8,894 bases of DNA from Bacteroidota bacterium (GCA_003648395.1 QMPB01000147.1:1-8894); one strand, 5' to 3'; counted from the first letter of the stretch, positions 1 through 7,377 are shown. The notes: generated from the sequence alone by a model not told the origin. Numbers and translations: made by a program.

Positions 1-3000
1 AAGGCCAATTGTGCCGTCGATAAATTGCTATAAAGTATACTTATAGAGCTTCCATTGTCTCCTGTATTTGATTGGCATGGATTGGATATATACAATGCTA
101 ATGTAGCCACATTAGAAGTTAAAGTTGGTAAAGCATTAGCAGGAGCATTACTTGTGGCATCATAATAATAAATAACACTATTAGCATCCATATTATCAAA
201 CTGATAATCGCCACTACGTCCATTCACTGGTGAAAAAATGTTGCCGGCTGGGTAATCTATATTTTGTCCACCATTTGGATTAGGAACTGAAAGTAGTTGA
301 TTCAATGCAAATCCAATACGAGCATAGTCAGGTGGTCGAGTTTGGTTTGCAGCCTCTTGCTTGCCCATAGCCGCAAAGTCAAAAAAGCTACTGCTCATGG
401 TATTACAAGACAATACTAATCCAACATCATCAAAGTTATCGTTTTGACCTGAATTTTCAAATTGCGATTGAATACCAAGAAATAGATTAGAGAAGGTGTT
501 ATTGTAAATTTGATTAGCATTCTTGCCAGTGTTTTCTGCAATAATACCACGAGAAGCGTTAAATAATGCAGGGCCACTAGAAGTAGGTCGCCAAATATTA
601 TTTTCTTCTACTTTAAAGCCCGAACCTCCTTTAATGTATAAACCATATGGAGTTCCGGGGTTTGGTTGACCACTTTGTGCAAAAGCTTGATTTGCTGCTT
701 TTATATCGTTTAATAGCACTTCAGCATTATAAGTACCCGAAAGCAATATAGCACGATAGGTGTTGTCAAATATATTATTATTCACTTTTACAACTCCTAA
801 TGTATTTAAGCCGTTTATCACCCTCACTCCATTATAAAGATTTTTGAATTGGTTTTTGGTATTAGTACAAGGTGAAATATTTGGAACACAGTAAGGTGTA
901 ATGATAATAGAGGAATTATTAGCAGTTATACCTGTTCCTTTTTCATACATATCGAGTGTATTATCAAGGTTTTCAAAAATATTTCCTTGTATATTTAGTC
1001 CATTAATGCTATTTACGTAAATACAACCAAACTTCCTTTTATTAAGCATATCAGAAAGCATATCATCATCATTCTTAAATGTTGTATTTAAAATATAACT
1101 CTCCTGAGGAATTGGTTTTTGAGTACTTGTACTATATAAGCCATAGGGCTTCATCACAATGTCCTTTTGATTATTTAGAAATTGTGAATTATTGATTTTA
1201 ATTATTCCACCTCCCCAATTAAAAGGTAATGGTAGTGGAAGTTGTATATTAGAAACAAAACTGCTACCAACAAAAGCTCCTACTTGAGCATTCTTTATAG
1301 TAGCTCCATTTTTCAATTCTAAAACACCTTGGTTTGATTCTGGGCTTTGAAGTGCGCCATAATCTCCTTGTACTAAAATACCCTTCCATAATTCGTCACA
1401 ACGGTAGTACTTATTCAATGTGGAGTTATTAACAACTAATTTGCCTCCTTTTTTAATAATAATACTACCTTCTTTACTAAATTGGATCTCTGAATTATTT
1501 TCAATTGTAAGCTTTGCTCCATTCTCAATAATAAGGTCATATTTTATACTCTTTGTATCATTATTCCAAACTATATTAGGATTTGTAATTATTATATTTT
1601 CTTCATCATAATTTGAAATATCATAACAATCATATTCAATGCTTCCATTACCCGTATAGCTGAGGTCACCAGGATGAGAGCATGATGTACTTCCAATAAT
1701 ACTTGCGTAGCTTGGGTTCACACCATAATTAGACCCATAATAATATTTAATAATATTAGATGAATTAGTAAGAATAATATTTGCATTATTAGAGATGCAA
1801 CAATATCCGCCAACATTAATATTAATTTTGGCATTTTCAAATAATTCTAAATTAGCACCATCTTTAATAATAAGTGTCCCTCCATTTTTTACATTAATAG
1901 TAGAGTTTTCATAAAGTTTTATATCCGAATTACTTCCTATTTCTAAAATGGAGCCGTCATTAATATTAATTATTCCGCTTAACACTGTAGCTGTCAATTG
2001 AGTTTGGTCCCCAACTATCAAATTACCACCATTATTTATTTTCATATAACTTGGTAGAGCCTGACAAGTAGGTTTATTAAAATCAAAAGTAAAAGTGGGC
2101 CCTGTTGAGGGAGAGTTGCCACCCAAAACATGATTGCCTGGAGTTTGTTTATTAGCATTAATAAACAAGTTATTGGTAACATTAACATTCTCTGTATAGC
2201 TTTTATTAAAAACATTTGGCATATTAAACGCAATGTTATAATCTGTAAGAGAGGCTATGTTTGCAGGTCTTACGGAAATATTTCTATCAGTAACAAGATT
2301 ACTTTGGTTGTAATATATATTGTATAAATTATAAATAAGCATATAGTCAAGACCATTAAAATCACCAGCATCTCCACCATAAGAAGTCCCTCTGGATTCA
2401 GGCTGAGTAGTCCTACGTGATACACTCCATTCATATGCTCCATAATTTCCATTACCATAATTGTATGGGCCACTACAAGGGGCTGCGCTAAGGAATGATG
2501 TAAACCAACTTTCCTTATTATTCAATTCAGTAGTGTTATTATCATAAATAACGGCATTTAATAAAGGTTCCCATTGGTAATTCATTCCTCCAGAATCATA
2601 ATTTGATTCAAATCCATGGTCAAATAATTTTGATTGACTGTCTCCACCAAATTGGTTTGATATAGCCACCATAGTCATTACCATATGCCCTTGACCAGAC
2701 ATAATTGGTATATTGAAATTTAGTTTAAGTGTATTATTGTCTGCTAAAGCAGTATTTTTCTCACTATTACTACTAAATAACTCATTACCTGTATAAGGAT
2801 TATACAAATCATTAAAGCCTTTGGCATGTGAAGGAAAAGCATCATTACCTCTAGCAACTATGTCTCCAGTAATAGGGTTTTTAATTTTCCAATTCCATAT
2901 TGCAGGCCCTTTATTAGAAGTAATATATTCTAATATCTTTATGGCTGTTTGTTTAGCTGCAGCCTTTATTGACTGAGTTGCAGGATAGCAATATGGTATT

Positions 3001-3665
3001 ACTTGTGGTGTACCATTTAGTTCATATTTAACATTAGAAGGAATAAATTTGTCTACTAATTTTAATCCCATTAGTAAGAATATTACTTGATCCTTCGACA
3101 TTTCATTATTAGTACTGTAACCCAAAGTAGCATTGATGTCTAATAAATCGCTTTCAAAGGCCGATACAGTTGAATAGTGAGGATTTGTATTTAAAGCCGA
3201 ATATTCACCTGTGGATATTGCACTTACATCATCTCTTACAAAAAAACCATTTGCGTTAGTATTTCCATTTTGTCCAGAAGAGTATGGGTAGAATGTTTCA
3301 GCATTATTATCTAGCCTATTTAAACTTGTTAATGCTAAATACAATTCCTCAATTGTTCTGTTTGTGTTTTTACCTTCTTGGTTAAGTAAATGATACTCTG
3401 TTGCAAGCACACCAATATAGTGTCCCAAAGCAATAGTTGCATCAGCCCATTTCATGTTGCCATTAGATGATCTCTCAGATGCAGGAAGACTATAGCCTGG
3501 GTGATTTCCTAGTCCTATCATAAAGTCATTTGTGAGATTTTCTCTATAATTCCAATACTTATCTACCAATTGTTGTTCAGTAGTTTGAGCGTTAATAACG
3601 TTAAATTGTGTTAGCATAGTTATCAATATTGCTAATACAATGAATAATTGTTTACTTTTGTTCAT
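1..3665 (-). CDS. Large secreted beta-helix-type protein, N-terminal 1221 residues (runs off the left edge)
   Basis: The ATG at 3665-3663 opens a minus-strand frame with no stop down to position 3, so the C-terminus lies outside the window. Residues 1-26 are a signal peptide: K3 and K5, a hydrophobic stretch at about 7-18, and a cleavage site after N25-A26. Residues about 27-450 look mainly helical (a segment starting MSKDQV at 189; IKAAAKQ at 233; NGLDYMLIYNLY at 437-448) and resemble an N-terminal domain of Bacteroidota exported proteins. From about 541 to 625 and 708 to 750 there are short degenerate repeats of form 'INxxNGGxLxIxxxAxLEL', followed by CDELWKG at 756-762. Residues about 770-1110 have the 'NNxF.N...G' spacing of right-handed parallel beta-helices. 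Isolated cysteines (C534, C622, C623, C756) fit an oxidised exported protein. No catalytic motif was recognised. A C-terminal type IX sorting domain is expected from the family type but cannot be seen. It is transcribed divergently from the gene at 4433. An adhesin or surface carbohydrate-binding role is only inference. Confidence 0.9.
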   Translation of the reverse strand, partial: MNKSKQLFIVLAILITMLTQFNVINAQTTEQQLVDKYWNYRENLTNDFMIGLGNHPGYSLPASERSSNGNMKWADATIALGHYIGVLATEYHLLNQEGKNTNRTIEELYLALTSLNRLDNNAETFYPYSSGQNGNTNANGFFVRDDVSAISTGEYSALNTNPHYSTVSAFESDLLDINATLGYSTNNEMSKDQVIFLLMGLKLVDKFIPSNVKYELNGTPQVIPYCYPATQSIKAAAKQTAIKILEYITSNKGPAIWNWKIKNPITGDIVARGNDAFPSHAKGFNDLYNPYTGNELFSSNSEKNTALADNNTLKLNFNIPIMSGQGHMVMTMVAISNQFGGDSQSKLFDHGFESNYDSGGMNYQWEPLLNAVIYDNNTTELNNKESWFTSFLSAAPCSGPYNYGNGNYGAYEWSVSRRTTQPESRGTSYGGDAGDFNGLDYMLIYNLYNIYYNQSNLVTDRNISVRPANIASLTDYNIAFNMPNVFNKSYTENVNVTNNLFINANKQTPGNHVLGGNSPSTGPTFTFDFNKPTCQALPSYMKINNGGNLIVGDQTQLTATVLSGIININDGSILEIGSNSDIKLYENSTINVKNGGTLIIKDGANLELFENAKININVGGYCCISNNANIILTNSSNIIKYYYGSNYGVNPSYASIIGSTSCSHPGDLSYTGNGSIEYDCYDISNYDEENIIITNPNIVWNNDTKSIKYDLIIENGAKLTIENNSEIQFSKEGSIIIKKGGKLVVNNSTLNKYYRCDELWKGILVQGDYGALQSPESNQGVLELKNGATIKNAQVGAFVGSSFVSNIQLPLPLPFNWGGGIIKINNSQFLNNQKDIVMKPYGLYSTSTQKPIPQESYILNTTFKNDDDMLSDMLNKRKFGCIYVNSINGLNIQGNIFENLDNTLDMYEKGTGITANNSSIIITPYCVPNISPCTNTKNQFKNLYNGVRVINGLNTLGVVKVNNNIFDNTYRAILLSGTYNAEVLLNDIKAANQAFAQSGQPNPGTPYGLYIKGGSGFKVEENNIWRPTSSGPALFNASRGIIAENTGKNANQIYNNTFSNLFLGIQSQFENSGQNDNFDDVGLVLSCNTMSSSFFDFAAMGKQEAANQTRPPDYARIGFALNQLLSVPNPNGGQNIDYPAGNIFSPVNGRSGDYQFDNMDANSVIYYYDATSNAPANALPTLTSNVATLALYISNPCQSNTGDNGSSISILYSNLSTAQLA

Positions 3666-3900
3666 AATCTATTTTTTATGGGTTTATACTAGGGCGGTGG
3701 TTGCAGGAAATTATGTTGAAAGTAAATATCTGTAATCCCGTCCTTTAATTAATTTAGTTGAATTCAAATTACATTATGCAATTCGTATTTATAATTGTGA
3801 TTTAAGTTTCTTATAATTTATTGATTTATCTCATAGGCAGATTTCCCTTTCTTTTAATTTCTAGATTCTATTTTTACATTAGTTTAATATAGCAAGGTTT

Positions 3901-4001
3901 TAAATTATAAACTTTTGTATGAATTAGATATTTTACTCATTTTAGTTTTTTTAGTTAATTAATTTATACTTCTTTAAAAGTTAAATTATAGACTTTTATA
4001 C
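3901..4001 (+). repeat. AT-rich imperfect direct repeat, 20 bp, 81 bp apart
   Basis: TAAATTATAAACTTTTGTAT (3901-3920) and TAAATTATAGACTTTTATAC (3982-4001) match at 17 of 20 positions. The second copy sits inside a small dyad: TAAAAGT (3975-3981) and ACTTTTA (3992-3998) are exact reverse complements around a 10-nt spacer. In DNA this AT-rich some similarity is expected by chance, so functional meaning is uncertain. Confidence 0.4.
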
Positions 4002-4005
4002 ATCA

Positions 4006-4013
4006 CAAAACTA
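4006..4013 (-). promoter_or_regulatory. Candidate -7 box for the large secreted-protein gene
   Basis: Read on the minus strand this is TAGTTTTG, an exact match to the Bacteroidota -7 consensus TAnnTTTG. There is no TTG at the expected spacing upstream. The palindrome pair at 4052-4089 lies about 57 and 79 bp upstream of the implied start, a plausible activator position. The transcript would have a leader of roughly 335 nt, which is long, so a closer promoter is possible. Confidence 0.35.
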
Positions 4014-4051
4014 ACGATTAATACAATGTTAAATACATCTAATTAGATGAT

Positions 4052-4089
4052 TACGTATTTATACCTACACATTTAGGTATAAACACCTA
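4052..4089. promoter_or_regulatory. Left operator-like pair of 16-bp 7-2-7 palindromes
   Basis: Copy 1 (4052-4067) is TACGTATTTATACCTA and copy 2 (4074-4089) is TAGGTATAAACACCTA. Each differs from a perfect 7-2-7 palindrome by one base, and they start 22 bp apart, about two helical turns. Together they also form 13-bp arms (4055-4067 and 4074-4086, one mismatch) around the 6-nt spacer CACATT. NarL/LuxR-type response regulators are known to bind 7-2-7 palindromes, and such a regulator is encoded at 6504-7178; that it binds here is inference. The orientation suits control of the minus-strand gene at 3665. Confidence 0.6.
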
Positions 4090-4243
4090 CTATCAAAAAA
4101 ACAGAATACCTTAATTCTAAACAGTTGAGCGTATATTCATCACTTTTCATGTTTTTCATTGGCTAATACGATAATATTAAAGTCAAACAGTTCAAAATAG
4201 TAGCAAATCACTGTGCTTTCACCCCTAAATAGTAAATTAAATG

Positions 4244-4281
4244 TAGGTATAAATACCTATAATCGTAGGTGTTTATACTAT
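4244..4281. promoter_or_regulatory. Right operator-like pair of 16-bp 7-2-7 palindromes
   Basis: Copy 3 (4244-4259) is TAGGTATAAATACCTA, a perfect palindrome of TAGGTAT and ATACCTA around AA. Copy 4 (4266-4281) is TAGGTGTTTATACTAT, degenerate in its last three bases. They start 22 bp apart, the same spacing as the left pair. Two exact 14-bp reverse-complement matches link the pairs: 4055-4068 with 4243-4256, and 4077-4090 with 4265-4278. The site lies about 150-190 bp upstream of the gene at 4433. Confidence 0.6.
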
Positions 4282-4432
4282 TTTAATTTATATGATGCCT
4301 ACATAAAGAAAAGGGATATAGAGCATTGTAAATTACTCACTTACTTGCCTAACTTCTGCACCGCTTTTTAGAAACAATACCTTTTATTTTTATTCTTAAT
4401 AAATGTAATATTAATTTTTAAAACTAAAACAA

Positions 4433-5014
4433 ATGGCTTATTTAAATGAAGTAAATGCTGCAACGGTAGCAGAATGGTTGGCAAACTTTGGTAATTGTCC
4501 AAATAATATTTATAATCCTTTTCAGGATAATGAAATCAGTTTTACTAAAAGAGCGTATAATGCATTGAGTGGAAATAATACTAACCACATTAATATCTAT
4601 TTTGGACTTGATGAAAGTTTAAATCAAAAGATGATTGCTGTGGGTGCATATACCCTTGACCAATTTGATGGAGAAGAAACTGACGGTTTTGTAGATATTC
4701 TTAATCCTGAAGGAATTTATGAGCTATACTCTAATACTGTAATTACATTAAGTCAGGCTCGTGCTTATATTAATAAATGGGAAAGTGAAAATAAGGGAAG
4801 TAATCTATTCAAAGTATCATTCCTTTTACCACGCCCTAATTTTATTAAACTCTTTGTGGAAGACCAAGCTGATGTTGTACGTATCTTCTTTGGAATGGAC
4901 AATGCAAATGCACTAAAAGTAATGCAAACTAATCCTAGTGCTGGAAGTGGAGCTATTGTTTTAAATCGTTCATTTCCTTGTCCGGCAATGTGTCCAAAAG
5001 AAGGAATTAAATAA
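4433..5014 (+). CDS. Bacteroidota hypothetical protein with internal duplication and PCPxxC C-terminus
   Basis: A 193-residue protein with no signal peptide or membrane segment, so probably cytoplasmic. The start is the first ATG and follows the A-rich stretch AAAACTAAAACAA; there is no Shine-Dalgarno sequence, as is usual in Bacteroidota. The chain appears to be two diverged copies of one unit. INIYFGLD (53-60) matches VRIFFGMD (149-156), F37 aligns with F137, and W15 aligns with W116, all at an offset of about 96-101 residues. The C-terminus ends in a PCPxxCP motif (C183, C187), which I have seen at the ends of related small Bacteroidota proteins; a metal or disulfide role is possible but unproven. 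No function is known to me. It lies downstream of the right palindrome pair and 56 bp before the sensory operon, so shared regulation is plausible. Confidence 0.85.
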   Translation: MAYLNEVNAATVAEWLANFGNCPNNIYNPFQDNEISFTKRAYNALSGNNTNHINIYFGLDESLNQKMIAVGAYTLDQFDGEETDGFVDILNPEGIYELYSNTVITLSQARAYINKWESENKGSNLFKVSFLLPRPNFIKLFVEDQADVVRIFFGMDNANALKVMQTNPSAGSGAIVLNRSFPCPAMCPKEGIK

Positions 5015-5056
5015 AAATATTCCTGATTCATTATGATATTTTAAACTATATTGTTC

Positions 5057-5064
5057 TATTTTTG
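5057..5064 (+). promoter_or_regulatory. Candidate -7 box of the sensory operon
   Basis: TATTTTTG exactly matches TAnnTTTG and ends 6 nt before the ATG at 5071. No clear TTG element is present 19-20 nt upstream. If used, transcription would begin within a few bases of the start codon, giving a leaderless or nearly leaderless mRNA. Read-through from the gene ending at 5014 is the alternative, since no convincing terminator lies between. Confidence 0.4.
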
Positions 5065-5070
5065 TAGATT

Positions 5071-5715
5071 ATGATAAGTTATAAAATAATTGCAATTGTA
5101 GGAGCATTATCGGTTTTATTTCCAATAATAATAGGATTTTCTTTTTATAAAAACATTAGTTTGAATGAAAAGATTATCCTATTCTTATTGGTTACTGTTG
5201 GACTGTTTGATATATTCTTTTATGTGACAAATAAATCTCATATAAATAATATTTCAGTATTAAATTTATTTACAATAATAGAATTTATATTTATTGCAAT
5301 ATTTTATTCCCAAATATTAGGGAGTTTTTATAAAAGAAGGACTATAATTATCATTTATTCCATAGTTTTATTGGTTTTGCTTAGTTCACAGGGCATGGAC
5401 TTAATTCATAATATTGATTTTATAACAATTTCCATTGCTTCAGTATCGATAATGGTTTCTTCCATCGTTTTAATTCTAAAATCAAATTTCTCTGATTTAT
5501 CATTTAATATAAATAATATTTCTATTAAAATCATTAATAATACGTTTCTATTCTATTTCTCAACAACATTTATTATTTATTTGTTAAGTGATTGGGTTAT
5601 AGTTAATCATTACGATTCTTTTAAATATATTTGGGCAATTAACGGTTTAGTTTCGTTTATAACGAATTTATTATTTACTTTAGCATTATGGAAAGCGCGT
5701 TTTCAAACGAAATAG
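5071..5715 (+). CDS. Seven-helix integral membrane protein, putative sensor partner of the kinase
   Basis: A 214-residue, strongly hydrophobic protein with seven predicted helices at about 5-25, 33-53, 62-83, 91-108, 116-136, 152-173 and 186-207. Positive charges follow the odd helices (Y87-K-R-R, K137 and the tail K208-A-R-F-Q-T-K), so the N-terminus should be outside and the C-terminus inside. No catalytic motif is seen and I do not recognise a named family. Its last 28 bases overlap the start of the histidine kinase gene in another frame, so the two are translationally coupled and probably work together. Because the kinase has only one membrane helix and no extracytoplasmic domain, this protein is a good candidate for the signal-sensing part. 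It could instead be a transporter-like accessory protein. Confidence 0.75.
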   Translation: MISYKIIAIVGALSVLFPIIIGFSFYKNISLNEKIILFLLVTVGLFDIFFYVTNKSHINNISVLNLFTIIEFIFIAIFYSQILGSFYKRRTIIIIYSIVLLVLLSSQGMDLIHNIDFITISIASVSIMVSSIVLILKSNFSDLSFNINNISIKIINNTFLFYFSTTFIIYLLSDWVIVNHYDSFKYIWAINGLVSFITNLLFTLALWKARFQTK

Positions 5716-6507
5716 TAGTTTATATTATAGTAGGAACATTAGTGATGTTCTCATTAGTTATGTCTATTGTTCTTATTGTTTTTCTTGCACAGCGTAAGGT
5801 TGCAAAGCAAAATCAAGAGATGCAGGAGAGAGAAAGTAAGTATCAAAAGGATATTTTTAAGAGCGTACTAACTACTCAAGAAGATGAACGAAAAAGAATT
5901 GCTAAGGATTTGCATGATGAAATAGGCACTTCTCTTTATGCTGCAAATAATCTTGGACATAAATTAGTTGATGCTAATAAAGATGATAGAGAGAAATTAG
6001 CAAACGAAATTATCACTACTATTGATAGCATTATTAAGGAAACAAGGAAAGTAATTAATGATTTATCGCCTTCAACCCTCAAAAAGTTTGGCTTATTTAT
6101 GCAATTGAATGAATTATCGACACAGTTGGATAGCATAGCAAATGTTAAATTAGTAATTAATTCTAATATTAAAGACTATCGCCTTAGTGATGAACTAGAG
6201 CTATCGTTATATCGAATTATTAAAGAATTTTTGTAATAATACTATAAAATATGCAAATGCTGCAAAGATTGTACTACTCATTAATAGTTATGATAAAAAA
6301 TTAGAAGTTATCATAAAAGATGATGGAAAAGGGTTTCTAGTTGAGGAGAAAAAAGGTGGTGGACATGGGCTTATGAATATGGAAAGTCGAATATACTTAC
6401 TTGGAGGTGAGCAGAAACTAACAAGTAACATTGAAGTTGGCACAGAGTTGCAATTTACTATACCAATGTTAGTTAACGATATAAAAGGACTAAATACACT
6501 ATTATGA
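5688..6507 (+). pseudogene. LuxR-type sensor histidine kinase (HisKA_3 + HATPase_c), apparent +1 frameshift
   Basis: The kinase starts at 5688 inside the preceding membrane-protein gene. Residues 9-33 form one membrane helix, and 35-60 look like a charged helical linker. Residues 64-82 hold the HisKA_3 H box ERKRIAKDLHDEIG, with H76 as the expected phosphorylated histidine. The frame stops at TAA 6234-6236, giving only 182 residues without an ATP site. From 6235 the next frame continues the domain without interruption: N box NNTIKYA, G1 box DDGKGF, G2 region GGGHGLMNMESR and final IEVGTELQFTIP, ending at TGA 6505-6507. That stop overlaps the regulator's ATG as ATGA. Removing one T from the T5 run at 6228-6232 restores a complete 272-residue kinase. 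All motifs outside the break are intact, so this is either a sequence error, a very recent mutation or slippage. It would phosphorylate the regulator at 6504. Confidence 0.85.
6228..6236 (+). other. Frameshift site in the histidine kinase
   Basis: The sequence TTTTTGTAA follows the codon GAA (6225-6227). In the upstream frame it reads TTT TTG TAA and stops. With one T fewer it reads TTT TGT AAT AAT and runs straight into the N box. A +1 slip of UUU to the overlapping UUU is geometrically possible, but an indel is the simpler reading. Confidence 0.8.
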
Positions 6508-7178
6508 AAAATATTTGGGTTGCCATAGTTGATGATCATTTGATAGTTGTAAAGGGGATATCTGAAATAGTTAGCAAAGTAAAAGGTATGGAGGTTGTAT
6601 TAACAGCAGAAAATGGTGTTGATTTCCTTAAAAAACTAGAATCTGCTGATAAAATCCCTGATGTTGTACTTATGGATATAGAAATGCCAGAAATGTCAGG
6701 AACAGAGGCTATTCTGAAATTAAAATTTGAATATCCAAGTATGAGAGTAATCGTATTAACCATGCACGATGAAGAGTCTTATATTACGTATATGCTAAAG
6801 AAAGGAGCTCGTGGCTACTTATTCAAAAATGCAAGCCCCTTAGAGCTAGAGAAAGCTATATACAAGGTGAATGAAGGGGAGCTTGCTTATAATGATAAAG
6901 TCAATAAAATTACCATAGAAGCTTTAAAGAGAAAAAGAGTTGTATTACCAAATAATAACAATTCAAGAGGAACAATTACAGAAAGAGAAAAAGAGATAAT
7001 TATTTATATCTGCCAAGGAAAAAACAGTGTAGAAATTGCCAATCAAATGAATGTGTCAAAGCGAACAATTGAAGCCCATCGTAGAACGATACTAACTAAA
7101 ACAAATTCACGAAATATTGCCAACTTAATTGCTTTTGCTGTAAATAACGGTCTGTATTCACATCAAACTGATCTTTAA
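6504..7178 (+). CDS. NarL/LuxR-family response regulator
   Basis: A 224-residue two-domain regulator. The receiver domain (about 4-122) has the acidic pocket D10 and D11, phosphoacceptor D58 in LMDIEMPEMSG, T86 and K108, a complete catalytic set. A linker with an N4 run (150-153) leads to a LuxR helix-turn-helix at about 157-217, starting TITEREKEII and with recognition segment VSKRTIEAHRR. Phosphorylation on D58 should promote dimerisation and DNA binding. The start codon overlaps the kinase stop (ATGA, 6504-6507), a sign of translational coupling and of the kinase's true end. It is the last gene of the operon and ends 7 bp from a convergent gene. Targets are unknown; the 7-2-7 palindromes upstream at 4052-4089 and 4244-4281 are the natural candidates. 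Confidence 0.93.
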   Translation: MKNIWVAIVDDHLIVVKGISEIVSKVKGMEVVLTAENGVDFLKKLESADKIPDVVLMDIEMPEMSGTEAILKLKFEYPSMRVIVLTMHDEESYITYMLKKGARGYLFKNASPLELEKAIYKVNEGELAYNDKVNKITIEALKRKRVVLPNNNNSRGTITEREKEIIIYICQGKNSVEIANQMNVSKRTIEAHRRTILTKTNSRNIANLIAFAVNNGLYSHQTDL

Positions 7179-7185
7179 TAAAGTA

Positions 7186-7377
7186 TTATTCATAGCTACC
7201 TAAATGTTCAATAATAATTTCTAGTTCGCGAGGAGAGAAAGTCATTTTATGCTTTATAATAATATCAGGGTATAATTCTTCTAGCCATATTTTCATTGTT
7301 CTATTCGAAACATTATATTTTGCTGATAAAGAGCTTAAGTTCTCTGGTGAATAATATGTTTTAGGTTTTTCATTCAT
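7186..7377 (-). CDS. Small helix-turn-helix DNA-binding protein
   Basis: A 63-residue protein. Residues 14-35 (LSSLSAKYNVSNRTMKIWLEEL) have the spacing of a helix-turn-helix with recognition helix around 24-33. Residues 46-60 (TFSPRELEIIIEHLG) match the C-terminal helix of a tiny Bacteroidota HTH family in which 'Y.VS.RT...W' is followed by 'SP.....II..LG'. It lies 24 bp downstream of the recombinase gene on the same strand and is probably cotranscribed with it, which suggests an excisionase-like or element-regulatory role; that is inference. No separate promoter is seen. It is convergent with the response-regulator gene, with no terminator in the 7-bp gap. Confidence 0.75.
   Translation of the reverse strand: MNEKPKTYYSPENLSSLSAKYNVSNRTMKIWLEELYPDIIIKHKMTFSPRELEIIIEHLGSYE

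Larger units (their letters stand above)
3666..4432. other. Divergent intergenic region, 767 bp, regulatory
   Basis: This very AT-rich spacer separates two divergent genes. I see no credible ORF or RNA gene in it. It contains four copies of a 16-bp near-palindrome in two pairs (4052-4089 and 4244-4281), an AT-rich 20-bp direct repeat (3901-3920 and 3982-4001, 17 of 20 identical), and one exact TAnnTTTG box reading toward the large secreted-protein gene (4006-4013, minus). The stretches 3693-3900, 4091-4243 and 4282-4432 show nothing else I can support. No consensus -7 box was found for the gene at 4433. Confidence 0.7.

Noticed and set aside
1420..1611. 63-aa plus-strand ORF
   Set aside because: It is antisense to the verified secreted-protein frame, is hydrophobic only because of complementary AT-rich codons, and has no start signal.
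2042..2473. Overlapping short ORFs on both strands (2042-2233, 2130-2327, 2270-2473)
   Set aside because: All lie in other frames of the continuous minus-strand coding region, which I read through without a stop.
3666..4432. CRISPR array in the repeat-bearing intergenic region
   Set aside because: There are only four short palindromic units with 6-nt gaps in two separate pairs, no spacers of regular 25-40 nt length and no cas genes.
4765..5031. 88-aa minus-strand ORF
   Set aside because: It is antisense to the 193-aa gene, whose plus-strand frame has clear internal duplication and family-like features.
5014..5042. Hairpin AAAATAT/ATATTTT after the 193-aa gene as a terminator
   Set aside because: The stem is only 7 A-T pairs with a 15-nt loop and is too weak to support.
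6288..6763. Minus-strand ORFs of 83 and 75 aa
   Set aside because: They are shadows of the HATPase_c domain and receiver domain, whose motifs fix the plus-strand frames.
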